A stretch of 64,000 nucleotides of DNA from NCBI GenBank assembly GCA_023374025.1, contig SIJG01000018.1, positions 961,947 to 1,025,946 of the forward strand. Direction: 5' to 3'. Source of the DNA: Heterodera schachtii (taxonomy: Eukaryota > Nematoda > Chromadorea > Rhabditida > Heteroderidae). Below, piece by piece: positions 12,681 to 24,200 of this stretch. The position numbers were made by a program, and so were the translations under genes. Every line of letters starts with the position of its first letter. Position 1 is the first letter of the stretch. The notes under the pieces were generated by a model, which made no database searches, was not told the DNA's origin, and was given only the letters and a program-made list of their open reading frames with translations.

Positions 12681-13679
12681 TTAGTTTCTCTCTTTGTTGT
12701 TTTGCTTTAAGTCTTCCATTTCCTCCGTCGCTGCCAAAGTGTTTGATCGTCCTGCCAATTTCCCCCTCTGTTGAGTGGGTCCGATTTCTTTTTTGCCCTC
12801 AGACGGACGTCGGTAGGCGCCGAGTCGGGGCGATGAGAGAATGGCATTTTGTGCGGTTGGGGACGACGCATCGATGGCGCGGTCGTAGCCAACACGCATT
12901 TGGGCGATCATAAAACTAATCTGAAGGGGTCCAATCGGTTTATTATTTCGGAGGGGGGGGGGGGGTGCCATTGTCTTCCACAAGTCGTGCCCTTCGGCAT
13001 TGAGGAACACTTCCTTTGGTGGGTTGTCCTCAAAGCAGCGGCTGAACAATGCCCAATGGTGGCTGATTAGAGAATGGAAAGGGAAATACATAAATCAGTG
13101 GGGGGGGGGGCAATGGCAATGGCAAATTACGTTTCGATGGGAAAGGGAAGTCGCTGAAAGGGAAATTAATTGTTTAATTTAAATGAATTGTGCTTTTCCA
13201 ATGCTTTTAATTCTGTTTTACCGCGTGTTGTGTCCCCAATTGCTGAAAATACTTTTTTTGAATTTGTCTTATTATTAATAACTTTTTTTACCTGAAGTGC
13301 CAAGCAAACCTAAAAAGAAATGAAAATCAAACAAAAAGAGAAGGACGAGAGAGAGAGAGAGAAACCTTTTGTATTTCCTCGAGAAGATTACCCAAAACGA
13401 AGTCGAGAACGACAACGAAATTAGCGGATTGACGCTCGAAAATTGGACTGCTCGAAATTTCGCGATCACTGAGGCCGAGCTGACGTAAAAATAAAATTAG
13501 GGACAGAGGGCGAAGGGAACGGAAAAGCACCAAATCGAAGAATTGGTACATTTGGGCATTTGAGCGGAGGAGGTGGGCCATAATATTGCGGGCACAGTCG
13601 GAGATCTCCACTTCCGGAGAGCGTTCCCAAATCTTCTGTAGGATTTGAATCTGATGGGTGGATAGGCCCGTGATCCCAT
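12681..13679 (-). CDS. Globin-like protein (5' end not resolved)
   Basis: Five joined exons read as a globin fold: 13531-13679, 13366-13479, 13292-13309, 13131-13153 and 12681-13062. All phases agree, giving 227 residues from the first one seen. Helix-A-like STHQIQILQKIW is followed by a B/C-like segment (AHLLRSNAQMYQFF), an E-helix-like FERQSANFVVVLDFVLGNL, HHWALFSRCFEDNPPKE and an H-helix-like segment ending QMRVGYDR. The tail is basic and low in complexity. The E7 position appears to be Gln, and no clear F-helix proximal His was located, so haem binding is uncertain. The 18-nt and 23-nt exons are inferred from splice phase. The 5' exon(s) should lie beyond the 49-bp minisatellite. An open segment near 14400-14545 (NEWLQNPHAQPPTIQLQTVS) is a candidate. 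C. elegans has many divergent globins of this kind. Confidence 0.62.
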
Positions 13680-13699
13680 CTGAACATGCCGAAATGAAT

Positions 13700-14390
13700 G
13701 CCCATGGCATTCCGTGGCACTCGTCCCATTAAACTGCCCAGCTTGCCCATGGCATCCCTTTTTCCCGTGGCACTCGTCCCATTAAACTGCCCAGCCCATG
13801 GCATCCCTTTTTCCCGTGGCACTCGTCCCATTAAACTGCCCAGCCCATGGCATCCCTTTTTCCCGTGGCACTCGTCCCATTAAACTGCCCAGCCCATGAC
13901 ATCCCTTTTTCCCGTGGCACTCGTCCCATTAAACTGCCCAGCCCATGACATCCCTTTTTCCCGTCGCACTCGTCCCATAGCCATGGCATCCCTTTTTCCC
14001 GTGGCACTCGTCCCATTAAACTGCCCAGCCCATGGCATCCCTTTTTCCCGTGGCACTCGTCCCATTAAACTGCCCAGCCCATGACATCCCTTTTTCCCGT
14101 CGCACTCGTCCCATAGCCATGGCATCCCTTTTTCCCGTGGCACTCGTCCCATTAAACTGCCCAGCTTGCCCATGGCATCCCTTTTTCCCGTGGCACTCGT
14201 CCCATTAAACTGCCCAGCCCATGACATCCCTTTTTCCCGTCGCACTCGTCCCATAGCCATGGCATCCCTTTTTCCCGTGGCACTCGTCCCATTAAACTGC
14301 CCAGCCCATGACATCCCTTTTTCCCGTCGCACTCGTCCCATAGCCATGGCATCCCTTTTTCCCGTGGTATTTGTCCCCATTAAACTGCTC
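13700..14390. repeat. Minisatellite, 49-bp unit with shorter variants
   Basis: About 14 head-to-tail copies share the core CATGGCATCCCTTTTTCCCG. The standard spacing is 49 bp (for example from 13748 to 13797 to 13846). Some copies carry a shortened variant in which CCGTCGCACTCGTCCCATAG replaces the longer half. It most likely lies in an intron or upstream of the globin-like gene. The array is free of stops in one minus-strand frame for some 200 codons, which is a consequence of the repeat and not evidence for a protein. Confidence 0.93.
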
Positions 14391-15624
14391 ATTGCCATCA
14401 CTTCCCCCATTAATTGTTCGCCTTTTTTGTTGTCTTCCAGCAGATCGGTTTTGCCATTTTGGTTACGGAATTGTTTCAGATGAATTGAAACAGTTTGCAA
14501 TTGAATGGTTGGAGGTTGAGCATGTGGATTCTGTAACCATTCATTACTGTTGATCATTTGAATACCAAAGCCCAAATCGCCCCCCCCCCCCCCCCCGCGT
14601 TTATCGTAAATGCACCAGTGATACGGTATCTCCTAGGAAAACAAAATACCGTAATGTAATGTTTCCAAAATATTTAGTCTTTCTTATTGAAAATACCTCC
14701 TCACTGGTGCATTTTCTGAAGACCCCGCCTCATTAGCACCTGTAATTGCTGTCCAATTATTTGTGTTGCCGCTTTTTCCGGATTCCATAAGTTTTGACCC
14801 CGCTTTTTTAACTCCGTTTTTGTCCCGAACCGTGACGATTTTCTTAAGTTAAGCTGGTAAAATGAATGTTGGGATGGCTTTTGTCCACCTGTGTCCAATT
14901 GTTCGAATGTCCAGTGCCGCATTTGGTTCCAAACTTTTGCTTCTCGACTGGCGCCGGTTGTGTTGCATTTGGAAAGTCTGGCGCAAATTGCGTGGCGAAG
15001 TGTTGGAGCAATTGGACACTTTGACACGGAAAATGCCCTCGTCCGTGGCTCCGTTCGGCTGCGCAGTTCGGCCATTGTTTTCCTTTTTTTGCGTTTGGTT
15101 CGCCATTGCCCCCCCCCCCCTCCGCTTGCCTGGGAGGGCCCCTCCGGCGGAGACTGAGGGATTCCCTGACTTTGTCCCATCGTCGGCCAATGGTTCAGCA
15201 AAAAAGGCACTTTTTGCTGAATCTTTTCGCGGGGATTTCCTTCTTTTCTCACGGTTTGTCCTCTTTTATCTCCGTCCGTCCTTCACTCGCTTTGTTTCCT
15301 CTTTAATGGAGCGTAAATGACCGGAAAAGGGGGGGGGGGGAGAAGAACGACCGACCGACGGGCGGCACTTTTTTCTGTTGCCCATTTATGTCATTGGCAA
15401 TCCGTCACAAATGTGGGACAAATGCTTGATGAACGATGGGTTGCCAAAGTGTCCTCCCCCCCCCCCCCCCACGGCGCCGCTTCCGCCAAAAGCCCAAACG
15501 ATGAGTGAATTACTTAGTGCAAATTTATTGCTCCGGAAAAGCCAAATTCATTGACCAATAATCAGGGGAAAAGAAAAATATATCTTTATGGCTAATAAAT
15601 ACAATAATATTTGGCCATTTTTCT
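14391..15624. other. Non-coding stretch with poly-C/poly-G tracts and a small inverted repeat
   Basis: This holds pure C or G tracts at about 14580-14596, 15107-15119, 15329-15340 and 15457-15470. It also holds an inverted repeat whose arms TGCACCAGTGA / TCACTGGTGCA lie near 14610 and 14702. A minus-strand open frame (14701-15252) is compositionally simple and not recognised. It could contribute a 5' exon to the globin-like gene but is not called. Confidence 0.4.
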
Positions 15625-16386
15625 TCAAATTTGATTTCTCTCCACGCACATATTGTAGCCACAGCCCGTGTCACAACAAAGTGCCGACTTGGCACAATCC
15701 TTGTCATGATGGCACCAATTGATCGGCTTAGGCTATGCAAAGTTTAATTAAATTATGTGGCAATAGTAATTGCAACTAAAGTCGTCAAAACTGAAAACAT
15801 CCTCCGCTACCTTCAAACAGGACACGTCCAATTGGGCCGGCGTTGGACACTCTCCGTCCCCCGGGGCGCAGCACGGGTCGCCCGTTATTTGCACACACAT
15901 CTGCCCGAGGGGGGCGTAACTTATACATTTTTGTCAGCAGAAGAGAAGAAAACGGGAAAAAGCAAAAAAAGGAAACGGAAAAACGGCAGAAAAACGGCGG
16001 ATGAAACAAAGCCCCGTAAAACGCACCCTTTGCGTGTCGCATTGCTTCGTTTGGTTGCAACTGCTCGGAATGTATTTGAAAGTGCAGTGCCGTAATTTGC
16101 CTATGAAATGCCTTGATTCATTTCAAATAACAAAAATAGAAAAAGCACCTTTTCGTTGGGGATTTCGTTCTATCCCATCGTTCGCTCGTTGAGTTTCGTC
16201 CCCGACCCCAAAAAATTCGAAGCCATCCGCCGGTTCAGAAAGGGCAAAGGGACCGTGCCGACTTTCGGAAGTTGCCAAAGGGGGTTTTGGCGTAATTCGA
16301 ATGGGCGGACTGAGAAATTCTGAGTCAATGGAAGTGAAAAGGAGGGAAAGGAGAAAGAAAACGGAAGGGAGGAGAAGGGAACACAT
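15625..16386 (-). CDS. Secreted WAP four-disulfide-core protein
   Basis: Four exons, 16149-16386, 16027-16100, 15811-15900 and 15625-15732, join in phase to 169 residues. The N-terminus has a signal peptide (MCSLLLPSVFFLLSLLFTSI). The C-terminal 55 residues hold the eight-cysteine WAP order: C in ECPTP, C in DVSC, C in NWC, C in KDC, CC in ALCC, C in TGC and C in NMC. WAP proteins are typically protease inhibitors or antimicrobial/immune modulators outside the cell. Upstream of the WAP core are six more cysteines (three in exon 2, three early in exon 3) whose fold is not recognised. In a parasite such a protein could be a host-directed effector, but that is speculation. All introns are GT-AG and short. 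Confidence 0.8.
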
Positions 16387-17720
16387 ACGGAAGAAGAAAA
16401 GGAGGGAAGAGGAATTTGAAAAAAATAAATGAAGTAATTAATGACCAATTAAGGAGGGGGGGGAGACAGACAAAACACCGGCGGAAGGAATAAAAGTTGG
16501 ACCAAAACGGGGGAGGGGGGGGGGGGGGGAAGGCCCGTTGAGAGAGGAAAGAGTGGGAAATGGACGAAGAAAAAGTTGGACAAAGAAACAAAGAAAGGAA
16601 AGGAAAAAAAACATTCAGAAATTATAAAAAACGCACTTAAATGCTGCAGCATTATTAACCAAGTGTATTTAATAAAATATTTAAAAGTTGAAAATATTTT
16701 GAAAGTGAAAAGGGCGATTCTTCCGAAGGATCCGCAGCCAAACAAATTGAAATGGAAAAATGAGATATTAAATTAATCGCTTCTTTGCCAAAGCCATCGT
16801 GGCATTTTCCGCCCCTTTTGTGCCATCTATCTTTTTTAATTTTTTGCTTATTTTCAGCAATAGACAATCTGTGCTTTTGTTGAACAATGCCAAGGTGCGA
16901 TTGCACCCCCGAAGGACCAAAAGAGTGCCTATTCGGTTTTTTGCCGCTTTTTCAATTCATTCGATGGCAAAAAGGGAATTTCGAAGTTATTTCAATCAAT
17001 TGCCGTTTTTGTATTAACTAACCTTTTGGAAAAAAATCATTTTCGCGATTTTCCGTTCCCTGCTGCTCGGTGAGCTCCATGGACGGTGCCCCCCCCCCCC
17101 CCCCCCCCCCCGCCCCCTTTGGTGCCCTACATTCACAAACGCACCGACTCTTTCTTATCAATCATCCTACCCATTCACCTATTCTAAAAATAACGGATCG
17201 GATGGATGAAGGCATTCATAAACCACAAAAGCATTTATTTATCCGATTTTATAGTTTCCGTGGTGAAAAGTGAGATAAAAGGGAATTGGGCGGGGGTCAT
17301 TAAGGGGCTGTGGGGCGGGTGAAGCTTTCCTTCCCCAGCCATGTCCATTTCTGATCGTTTGGTTCTATCTTCCCATGCCGACCTTCGATGCTAATCTGAT
17401 CACTTCCCTTTTAAGGGCATTTCCCTTCGAAAACCACAACAATTTTGGCGATACGGCACTTAAGCCCTCCCCCCCCCCCCGCCCATTGTCAGCGGCGGAT
17501 GGTCAAAACTTGTCTTTCTTTGGTATTTGCGAGTGCTGCCGATTTGCGCATTATGCGCTCTCCGTGCGCATAATGCGGGCGGTCCTCCGACTTGGATTTG
17601 TTCGTTCTGTGCTTCAATTAGTCCGTCCTCCATTTGCCATTTGTCTTCCTCCCTCAATCCCTCCCATAATCAATCAAAATCAAATTGAATTTGTGCCATT
17701 TGTTTTTGTTTAGCATCGAA
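16387..17720. other. Intergenic region with long poly-G/poly-C tracts
   Basis: No exon is recognised between the divergent WAP gene and the next secreted gene. Notable are a 20-nt pure C tract at 17091-17110, a G-rich run near 16505-16529, a C run near 17469 and a short palindrome near 17547-17576 (arms GCGCATTATGCGC / GCGCATAATGCG). Promoters for both flanking genes should lie here. Confidence 0.4.
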
Positions 17721-19195
17721 ATGCCTTTGGCGGTCCTCGCGTTGGCCTTCGCCCTTTCCTTTCCGCTTCTGTTGCCTTTTGCCAATTCAGCTGCTCAATG
17801 CAACAGCATGGAAATGTTGGGCAGTTATTTGAAATGTTTGAAGGGCGAATTGGACAGAGATTATGCCGGTTTTGAGCAGGAACTGAAAGAGCACACGCGG
17901 TCAGTGGCACCGCCCAATTAATCCATTGGCAATTAATTAATTGCTTTTTGTCAGACGGGCGACCGGTGCCTGCTTTGCGCAGAATATTGGCGACGCCAAT
18001 CAGAACGAGCGCTGTGTGTTGGCATTGGCCGATTTGGATGCCAAGGCGTGGGACCGCAACGGCCCCCTGAGGGAATGTTCCATTTGCCGAACGGTGGATT
18101 GGACTTGCGCATTTCTGAACATTAAGCAACTCCGTTCAGTTTGCCACCGGTGCCATCAAAGCCATCCTTTCAACACCAGCCGATGAGCAGAAGTGCATTA
18201 GGGAGCAAATCTCAAAAGCCATTGGGTCAGAAGCGGAGACATGTCTGAAGAAGAAGGTGGCCGACTTCAGGTGGGCCGCTTTTCTTTCTCATAGACAAAA
18301 TTGGCAGTTCAGTGGGCCATTGGTAATCCCCGACTTGGAGGAGGGCGCCTTCGCCATCAAAGAGCAAGTGATCGACTCCATTTCCGACTACATTTGGATC
18401 CATTCGCGACTCGCATTTTGTGCCGAGCGGAAGCCCGAGAGAGCCGGCTCCACTTCGAAGTGTCTGAAGTCGCCTTTCCTCGGCTATTATCAGAAGCATT
18501 GCCAAGGTGACCGAGGCCAAAGTCGGCCGAGCAATGGCTTTTCGTTTCAAAATTCGTTTTGCCCTTTTTTTGCTCAGTTCTGAACGCCTGTGACACGGAG
18601 GCTGCTGGCGCGGAGTGTGTGGAGACTCTGCGCACTTCCAAGGCGAGCGTTTGCGAATGCATCGACGAGGCACGCGACGACCTGAAGCGACGGATCGCCG
18701 GCATCGCGGAGGCCATTCAGGAAGCGGTGCAGGGCGGGTCGCGGGCGGCGCCATCCATCGGGTCGAACTCGAAAGTGGACCAATGCGTGGCCAACATCAA
18801 GAAACAGCTGTGAGTGACCGCACTGACCGATCAGAGAGTCCGATCAGTGCCACGGATCACCAATCATTTATTTGCCTTCAGCATAACTCCGACCAATGAC
18901 TGGGCTTCCACCATTGACAACGCACTGAACAATTGCATCAAGAATAAACCGAGCTCCCAAAACTTAGGCATCGATTCGTTGCTTAATGTCGGCTGTCGAA
19001 AGGTCGGAAAGCGAAGGGATGGCACACCGAACGAACAAAGCTTAAGTGGGACATTCCTTTGTTCAGATTATCGCCGATTCCTCCGGCACCGCTCAAGCAC
19101 AGATCAAAACCGGATTCGAGTTCGTCAACAACTTGATCGACGCGATGGTGGAACGGTCGCGTCGCTTCTGCGGAGGCGCCCATTGCGGCAATTAA
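17721..19195 (+). CDS. Secreted cysteine-rich protein, unrecognised family
   Basis: The start at 17721 opens a clear signal peptide (MPLAVLALAFALSFPLLLPF, then ANSAAQ). Inferred exons are 17721-17899, 17955-18093, 18140-18270, about 18313-18506, 18578-18809, 18882-19002 and 19067-19195, and their phases agree. The mature protein is mostly predicted helical (KEQVIDSISDYIWIHSRLAF, DEARDDLKRRIAGIAEAIQE) with cysteines spaced every 10-40 residues. It ends SRRFCGGAHCGN. No transmembrane segment follows the signal, so it is probably secreted. The exons are more GC-rich in third positions than the housekeeping genes at the left. The intron near 18271 is ambiguous, because 24- and 42-nt versions both keep frame. 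I do not recognise the family. Nematode-specific secreted cysteine-rich modules are the nearest type. Confidence 0.72.
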
Positions 19196-19937
19196 TTGGG
19201 CGGATGAGTTGGAAGGGAAGAAGATGGATGGGAAGGCGCACTCCACTCCTTCAGAGAATGGAAGAAAGAGGAGGAGGATGATGGGGGGGGGGCATTACTT
19301 ATGGATTTGCGGGGGGGGGGGGGGCTGATTATTCCGTCCGCCGGACGGGTCGGACCGACCCATTGCCCCTGGCATTTCACCCCTAGGCTTTTTCTTTTGT
19401 TGGCTAACACTTACTCCCCTCCCCAAAACCCGTTTCTGCTACTGCTGCTGTCCACAATTACCTCTTCCTCTTCTTCCCTCCGTCTGTCCAAATGTCACTT
19501 TGTCCCTTTTCTTTCCTTTATTTAATTTCTTCTTTTGCTTCTGTTCGTCTCCAACTTTCAATTCGTTCCTTTTTAATCCCTCCAAATGTTTGGTTCTTTG
19601 TGAAGTCATTTTATTTGATGAAAAGAACGCTTTTGGTGTATAAAATGAAATTGGGGCGTTTGGAAATTGGGGGGGGGGGGATTTGCTTGGATTTGCTTGC
19701 GCTGAATGAGAAGACGCGGCGGTGGGGGGGGGACGGGGATTTGGGGAAGGTGCCGCGGGGGGTGGGGGGGGGGGGAGACTGCTCCCTCCCATCGCCTGAA
19801 AATGAATCCACGGGTTTCAGCAGGGCGCTCAAAGTCCGCTGCCGTCGCAACTCCCTGCCCATCCGCTGGGCTAACGATGCTTTTGCCTTCGCCCTTTCGC
19901 CATTCTTCCGCTGATCCCTCCCCCCCCCCGCCATCAG
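19196..19937. other. Intergenic region rich in poly-G
   Basis: G tracts sit near 19282, 19309-19322, 19670-19680, 19724 and 19765-19775, with no supported exon. The promoter of the next secreted gene is presumed here. Confidence 0.4.
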
Positions 19938-21088
19938 ATGCTTTCTCCTCTCTGTTTTATCCATTTGTTCGTCTCTCTCTTCACTTTGCCATGCTTTTCC
20001 TCTCTCTTCCGCTTTTGCCTCATTTTGTCCGCTCTTCCGCTCGCTTCCCTTGGCCAACTGACCGCTGAGCCGGCTGTTCGCGTGGTCCGTTTTCACGTGA
20101 GTTATCCGGACGCGGAATTGGAAAGTGTGCGGAAGCTGACCAATTGGAACATTGTGATGCGAAAGAGGTAAAAACAAACACTAATTGGGACATTACGAAA
20201 AGCTAAAGAGCGTTCTGCTGTTCAGTGTGCTCGCCTCACTTCGGTTCGTCAACAAACGTAAGCCAATGGAAGCGAATGAATTAACGGACAATTGGCCACT
20301 TTTAATCATTGCCCCATTAATGAACGGACAATTGGCCACTTTTAATCATTGCCCCATTAATGAACGGACAATTGGCCACTTTTAATCATTGCCCCAATGA
20401 ATTAACGGACAATTTGCCACTTTTAATCATTTCCCTAATGAATTAACGGACAATTTGGCACTTTTAATCATTGCCCCCCCCCCCTCCCACAGATTGGCTG
20501 ATTTGCGGAGAAGTGAGGGAAACGACCGGAGAAAAGTAATTGAGTGAACGAAACTTAATAAAAATCGGTGGCTTTTTGTTTGAAGGAGCAATTCGGGCGC
20601 GGACTGTGGCAAATTGCAAGTGACGGGGGAAGAGACGGGAGAGCGAAGCTATCGGATCAACGCCACGTTCATAACGAACAGGTCAAAAGAAGGGCAAGGC
20701 AATGGGCAAGAAGATAATCCAAGGGAGAAACAATTGCTTAATTCGAAAAAATCATTTGCAGAGACCCGGTACGAAATGCCAAAGTGGACGCCAATTCATC
20801 GGTTTTATCAGTGCTGCAAATTGGGCTAAAGGGCGGCATCTTCCAATATACAAATGCGATGAAAGTGTTGGGTGAGTGACTGGCAAAATCAATGATCAAT
20901 CAGAACGGCATCGGTCAATTAAAAAGCGAATTTCAGGCAAGCCGGAGACGGAAATGGCATTTGAAGAAGCGTTTTTCTGTTACCCGGGACAAAAATTGGA
21001 AGAGACGGACAAATGCCGAGCGAATGAAGAAAAAAGGGAAGGAAAAACACGGCAGAGAAGGGAAATGGGAAGAGAAGCGAACAAATGA
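19938..21088 (+). CDS. Predicted secreted protein, unrecognised
   Basis: Six exons with consistent phases, 19938-20167, 20226-20257, 20493-20535, 20586-20681, 20762-20871 and 20937-21088, give 220 residues. The first 45 residues are hydrophobic and end in a plausible signal-peptidase site (ALPLASLG before QLTAEPAV). The body has four cysteines (in LICGEV, ADCGKL, FFCYPG, DKCRAN) and one N-glycosylation sequon (NAT). Its last 25 residues are highly charged. Intron 2 holds a 40-bp minisatellite. I do not recognise the family. The model rests on phase consistency and the signal peptide, so individual small exons (32 and 43 nt) could be wrong. Confidence 0.58.
20275..20475 (+). repeat. Minisatellite, about 40-bp unit
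   Basis: Five copies carry the core CGGACAATTGGCCACTTTTA, spaced 40-42 bp, the last two slightly diverged. They lie in intron 2 of the unrecognised secreted gene. Confidence 0.9.
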
Positions 21089-21283
21089 CCATTTGACCAC
21101 CGAAAGGATAAACAAACGCAATAAACAATGGAATAGGCGACGGTCCATACTGTACAAAACATTAAGGTATTTGCCTCTTCCATACAGTATCCCTAGTTGA
21201 TCGTACCAATGCTGCCCCTTCTCTGCTGCCGTACCGTACTCTTTCGCCCTTTTTCGTCTCCGCCCCTTCCGCCGTTTTGCCAA

Positions 21284-24200
21284 TTAGTGCGAGTTGTTCT
21301 GCTGCTGTTGGTGCTGCGTGTAATTGTTGTTCTGCTGATTGTTTGTGCCTCCGTTTGACTGAATGGCGGCGATTGCCGCGGAAGCAGCTTCGTTACTCTG
21401 CAGTTGCTGCTGCTGTTGTTGTTGCTGTTTGCTGTAGAAGTTCAAATTTTGGTACAAATCCGAAGTGGCTGTGTCCGCGTTGAAGCAGTTCAATTGAGGG
21501 CTGAAAAAGAGGCGAAAGAATGAGAGAACCGCACTAAGTGAGCAATGGCCGATCAGGGAATGATCAGTGTGAGAGAGAGACAAATGGCTAATTTGTGAGT
21601 TCTTAGAGACTCAGGGAATGGCATTAATTGGACAATCATTTAGTGATTAGAGATCAGTGATGGATTATCTGTTCTGTATGGAACTCGGACTCACTGCTGC
21701 TCACCTTGCGATCATTTGACTAAAGCCCATTCCGTAATTCATCCCTCCGTAATGCATTGCCATCGTCGGACGACTCATCGATGTTGGCATTTGGTATGAC
21801 GAACACCTTAAGGTAATTGTTTTTTGATAGTTCAGCAAGCTTAGCCGTCTCTCTATCCTCACCCTCTCTATCTCTCTTTCCTCTCTTTCCCTCCCTCCCT
21901 CCTTTCTCTCTCTCTCTCTATCTGTCTTTCCCTCCCTCCCTCCTTTCTCTCTCTCTCTCACCCACACACACTCTCTCCTCCTCTCACCAGTAATTTTCCA
22001 ATCCGATTCCGCTGCCCACTCCCGTCGTTGCTCTGCCCGTTCCTCCTCCTCCTCCCGCCGTTGTGCCGTATCCTCCGCTAATTGCCCCCGATTCGCTTCC
22101 CATGGCCGTCGTTCTCGCGCCACTGTTTTGGGCTGCTCCGGCGCTGATCTGTTGCTGAATCATATGCGATGCCGCCTGTGCCTGCGCCTGGACGAGCATT
22201 GAGCCGAGTCCGGCAGGGCCAACGGAAACTGCGGCCGACACGCCCCCTTTGTTTAGCTGCTTTTCCTGCTTCCGAAACTGAGAAGGGACCCTTTCATTAA
22301 TCGTCTTAAGAAAAGTGCCAACCTTTGCACGCCGATTTTGGAACCAAACCTAAAAAAAAACGAAAAAAAGAAAAGAAAAGTTGTTTTAAAGCGCAATTCC
22401 AAATGCTTTTCGTTGATTCCCTCTCATCTCAAATGGTCGCTTTTTGCCCACTCTTTCGAATTCGCAAATTCACTCCTTTCGAAACCATTCCCAAATCCGG
22501 ATAATCCCTTCTTTTGCACAATGCCCCCCCCCCCCTCCGCTGTTGGCAGATGTCCCCCCCCCCCCAAAATTGCGGTAAATTGCGCCTCCTTCCCTACGGG
22601 GAAGTGAATTTGTTTCTTCTTCGAACAATTGACTCCCCCCCCCCCCCTCCCTCTTCACATCATAATTATGTGTCTCTTCCCCTCCCCCCGGTCGAATTGA
22701 CTTGCCCAACCCTCTCGGGAATGAGAAGAAGCGATCCTTGAGTGTGTTCTATAGACCGAATTAATTACCCTTTTGCTTGGACAAACCCCCAATTTACAGA
22801 ATTATTCTCGGGACAAACAAATTCAGTGAAGAACTTTCTCTCTCGTGTTAATGCGGGCAATGACCCAGAGAAAGTGCAGTAGTGTCTTGCCCCTCTGCGC
22901 CACCCTCCCCCCCCCCCCCCCCACTTGGCCAGGTCTCCTCCGCCTTCACCCTTGGCCCCGTCCCCCAACCGTTGGCCATGTCCCTCGTCCCCCCTCCACG
23001 CTTGGCCATGTCCTTCTCAACCCTTTGCCATGTCCCTCGTCCCCCTTGGCATGCCCACCCCCCTCAACCCTTGCCATGTCTTCCTCCACCCTTGGCCATG
23101 CCCCCCTCTATCGTCCTCGCCCCCCCCCCGGTCATGCCCCCGTCGTCAACCTCCCCCCCCCATCCCCGTGGCCATGTCCACTGAATATTTTGCCATCATT
23201 TCGTTCTTCCTAATTATGTAAATTACTCGGGACTCACCTGGATTCTAGCCTCATTTAGTTTGGTCTGTTTCGCCAGCTCCTCTCGCGCGTATATGTCCGG
23301 GTAGTGGGAGACTTGGAAGGCCTTTTCCAATTCGGCCAATTGTTCTTGGCTGAACGTTGTCCGATGACGACGACTTAACTAAGCAAATTACGTGAATGTG
23401 TTAAACTTTGATATTGGTGCCAATTTGTTAGGTATTTTTGTGTTAAATATGAAAGTGCGGAATTGCCAAGATTGTCTGTCAGCCGAATTTCGGCACTTTT
23501 TCCACCCCTTAGGAGGGTGACACTTATTTAATGAGGTCTTTTGACTTTTTCTGCTGTTTCCAAACCCCAAAATCGAAGTGTTTTCCAATGCGAATTAAGG
23601 AATTTCTCCTTCTGACTTTGGCATGGGACTAACCGAGCTGGTGCGGATGGATACGAAGAAGAGTGACTGAACAGGGAACTTCCTCCCGTGCCAATGGATG
23701 GCGTCGGTCGAGGTTCGGCTTTGACGCGTTTTAAGGCCGATTGTTGGTGAGCAGCAACAGACAAAGCGGACGACGAATTGGACGTGGACGATTCTTAGGG
23801 GGGGGGGGGGGGAGATTGAAGACAAATGGGGTGAAAGAGGGATTTTGGTAAAAGGAATTTGGAAAATGTTTTGTGGCTCAACTCCCTCAAGTTGGGAGTG
23901 AGTTTCTTTCTTCCTTGGCCACATGAATCCAAATGGAAATTTGCTCAAATATCAAAAAAATTCAATAAAATGGACTTTTGAATGTTTTTGGATTGCCAAT
24001 ATTTTCGAATGCCAAATTCGCTTTCATTTCAAATGCCAAATTCGCTTTCATTCAAATGCCAATTCGCTTTTGTCTCGTGCCCTTCTCACCCAATGTCTGT
24101 CCATTGATCGCTTGTCCCAGCCCACAATTGACCGCTGTCGTAGCAGCTGATAAAACGTTGTGCCCATCGAGAATCGGTCGCAAATTGGCGGCGGAAGCGT

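Noticed and set aside
13880..14575. 231-codon minus-strand frame made of MGRVPREKGM-type repeats
   Set aside because: Produced by the 49-bp minisatellite; only its first 60 codons, before the array, might be a genuine exon.
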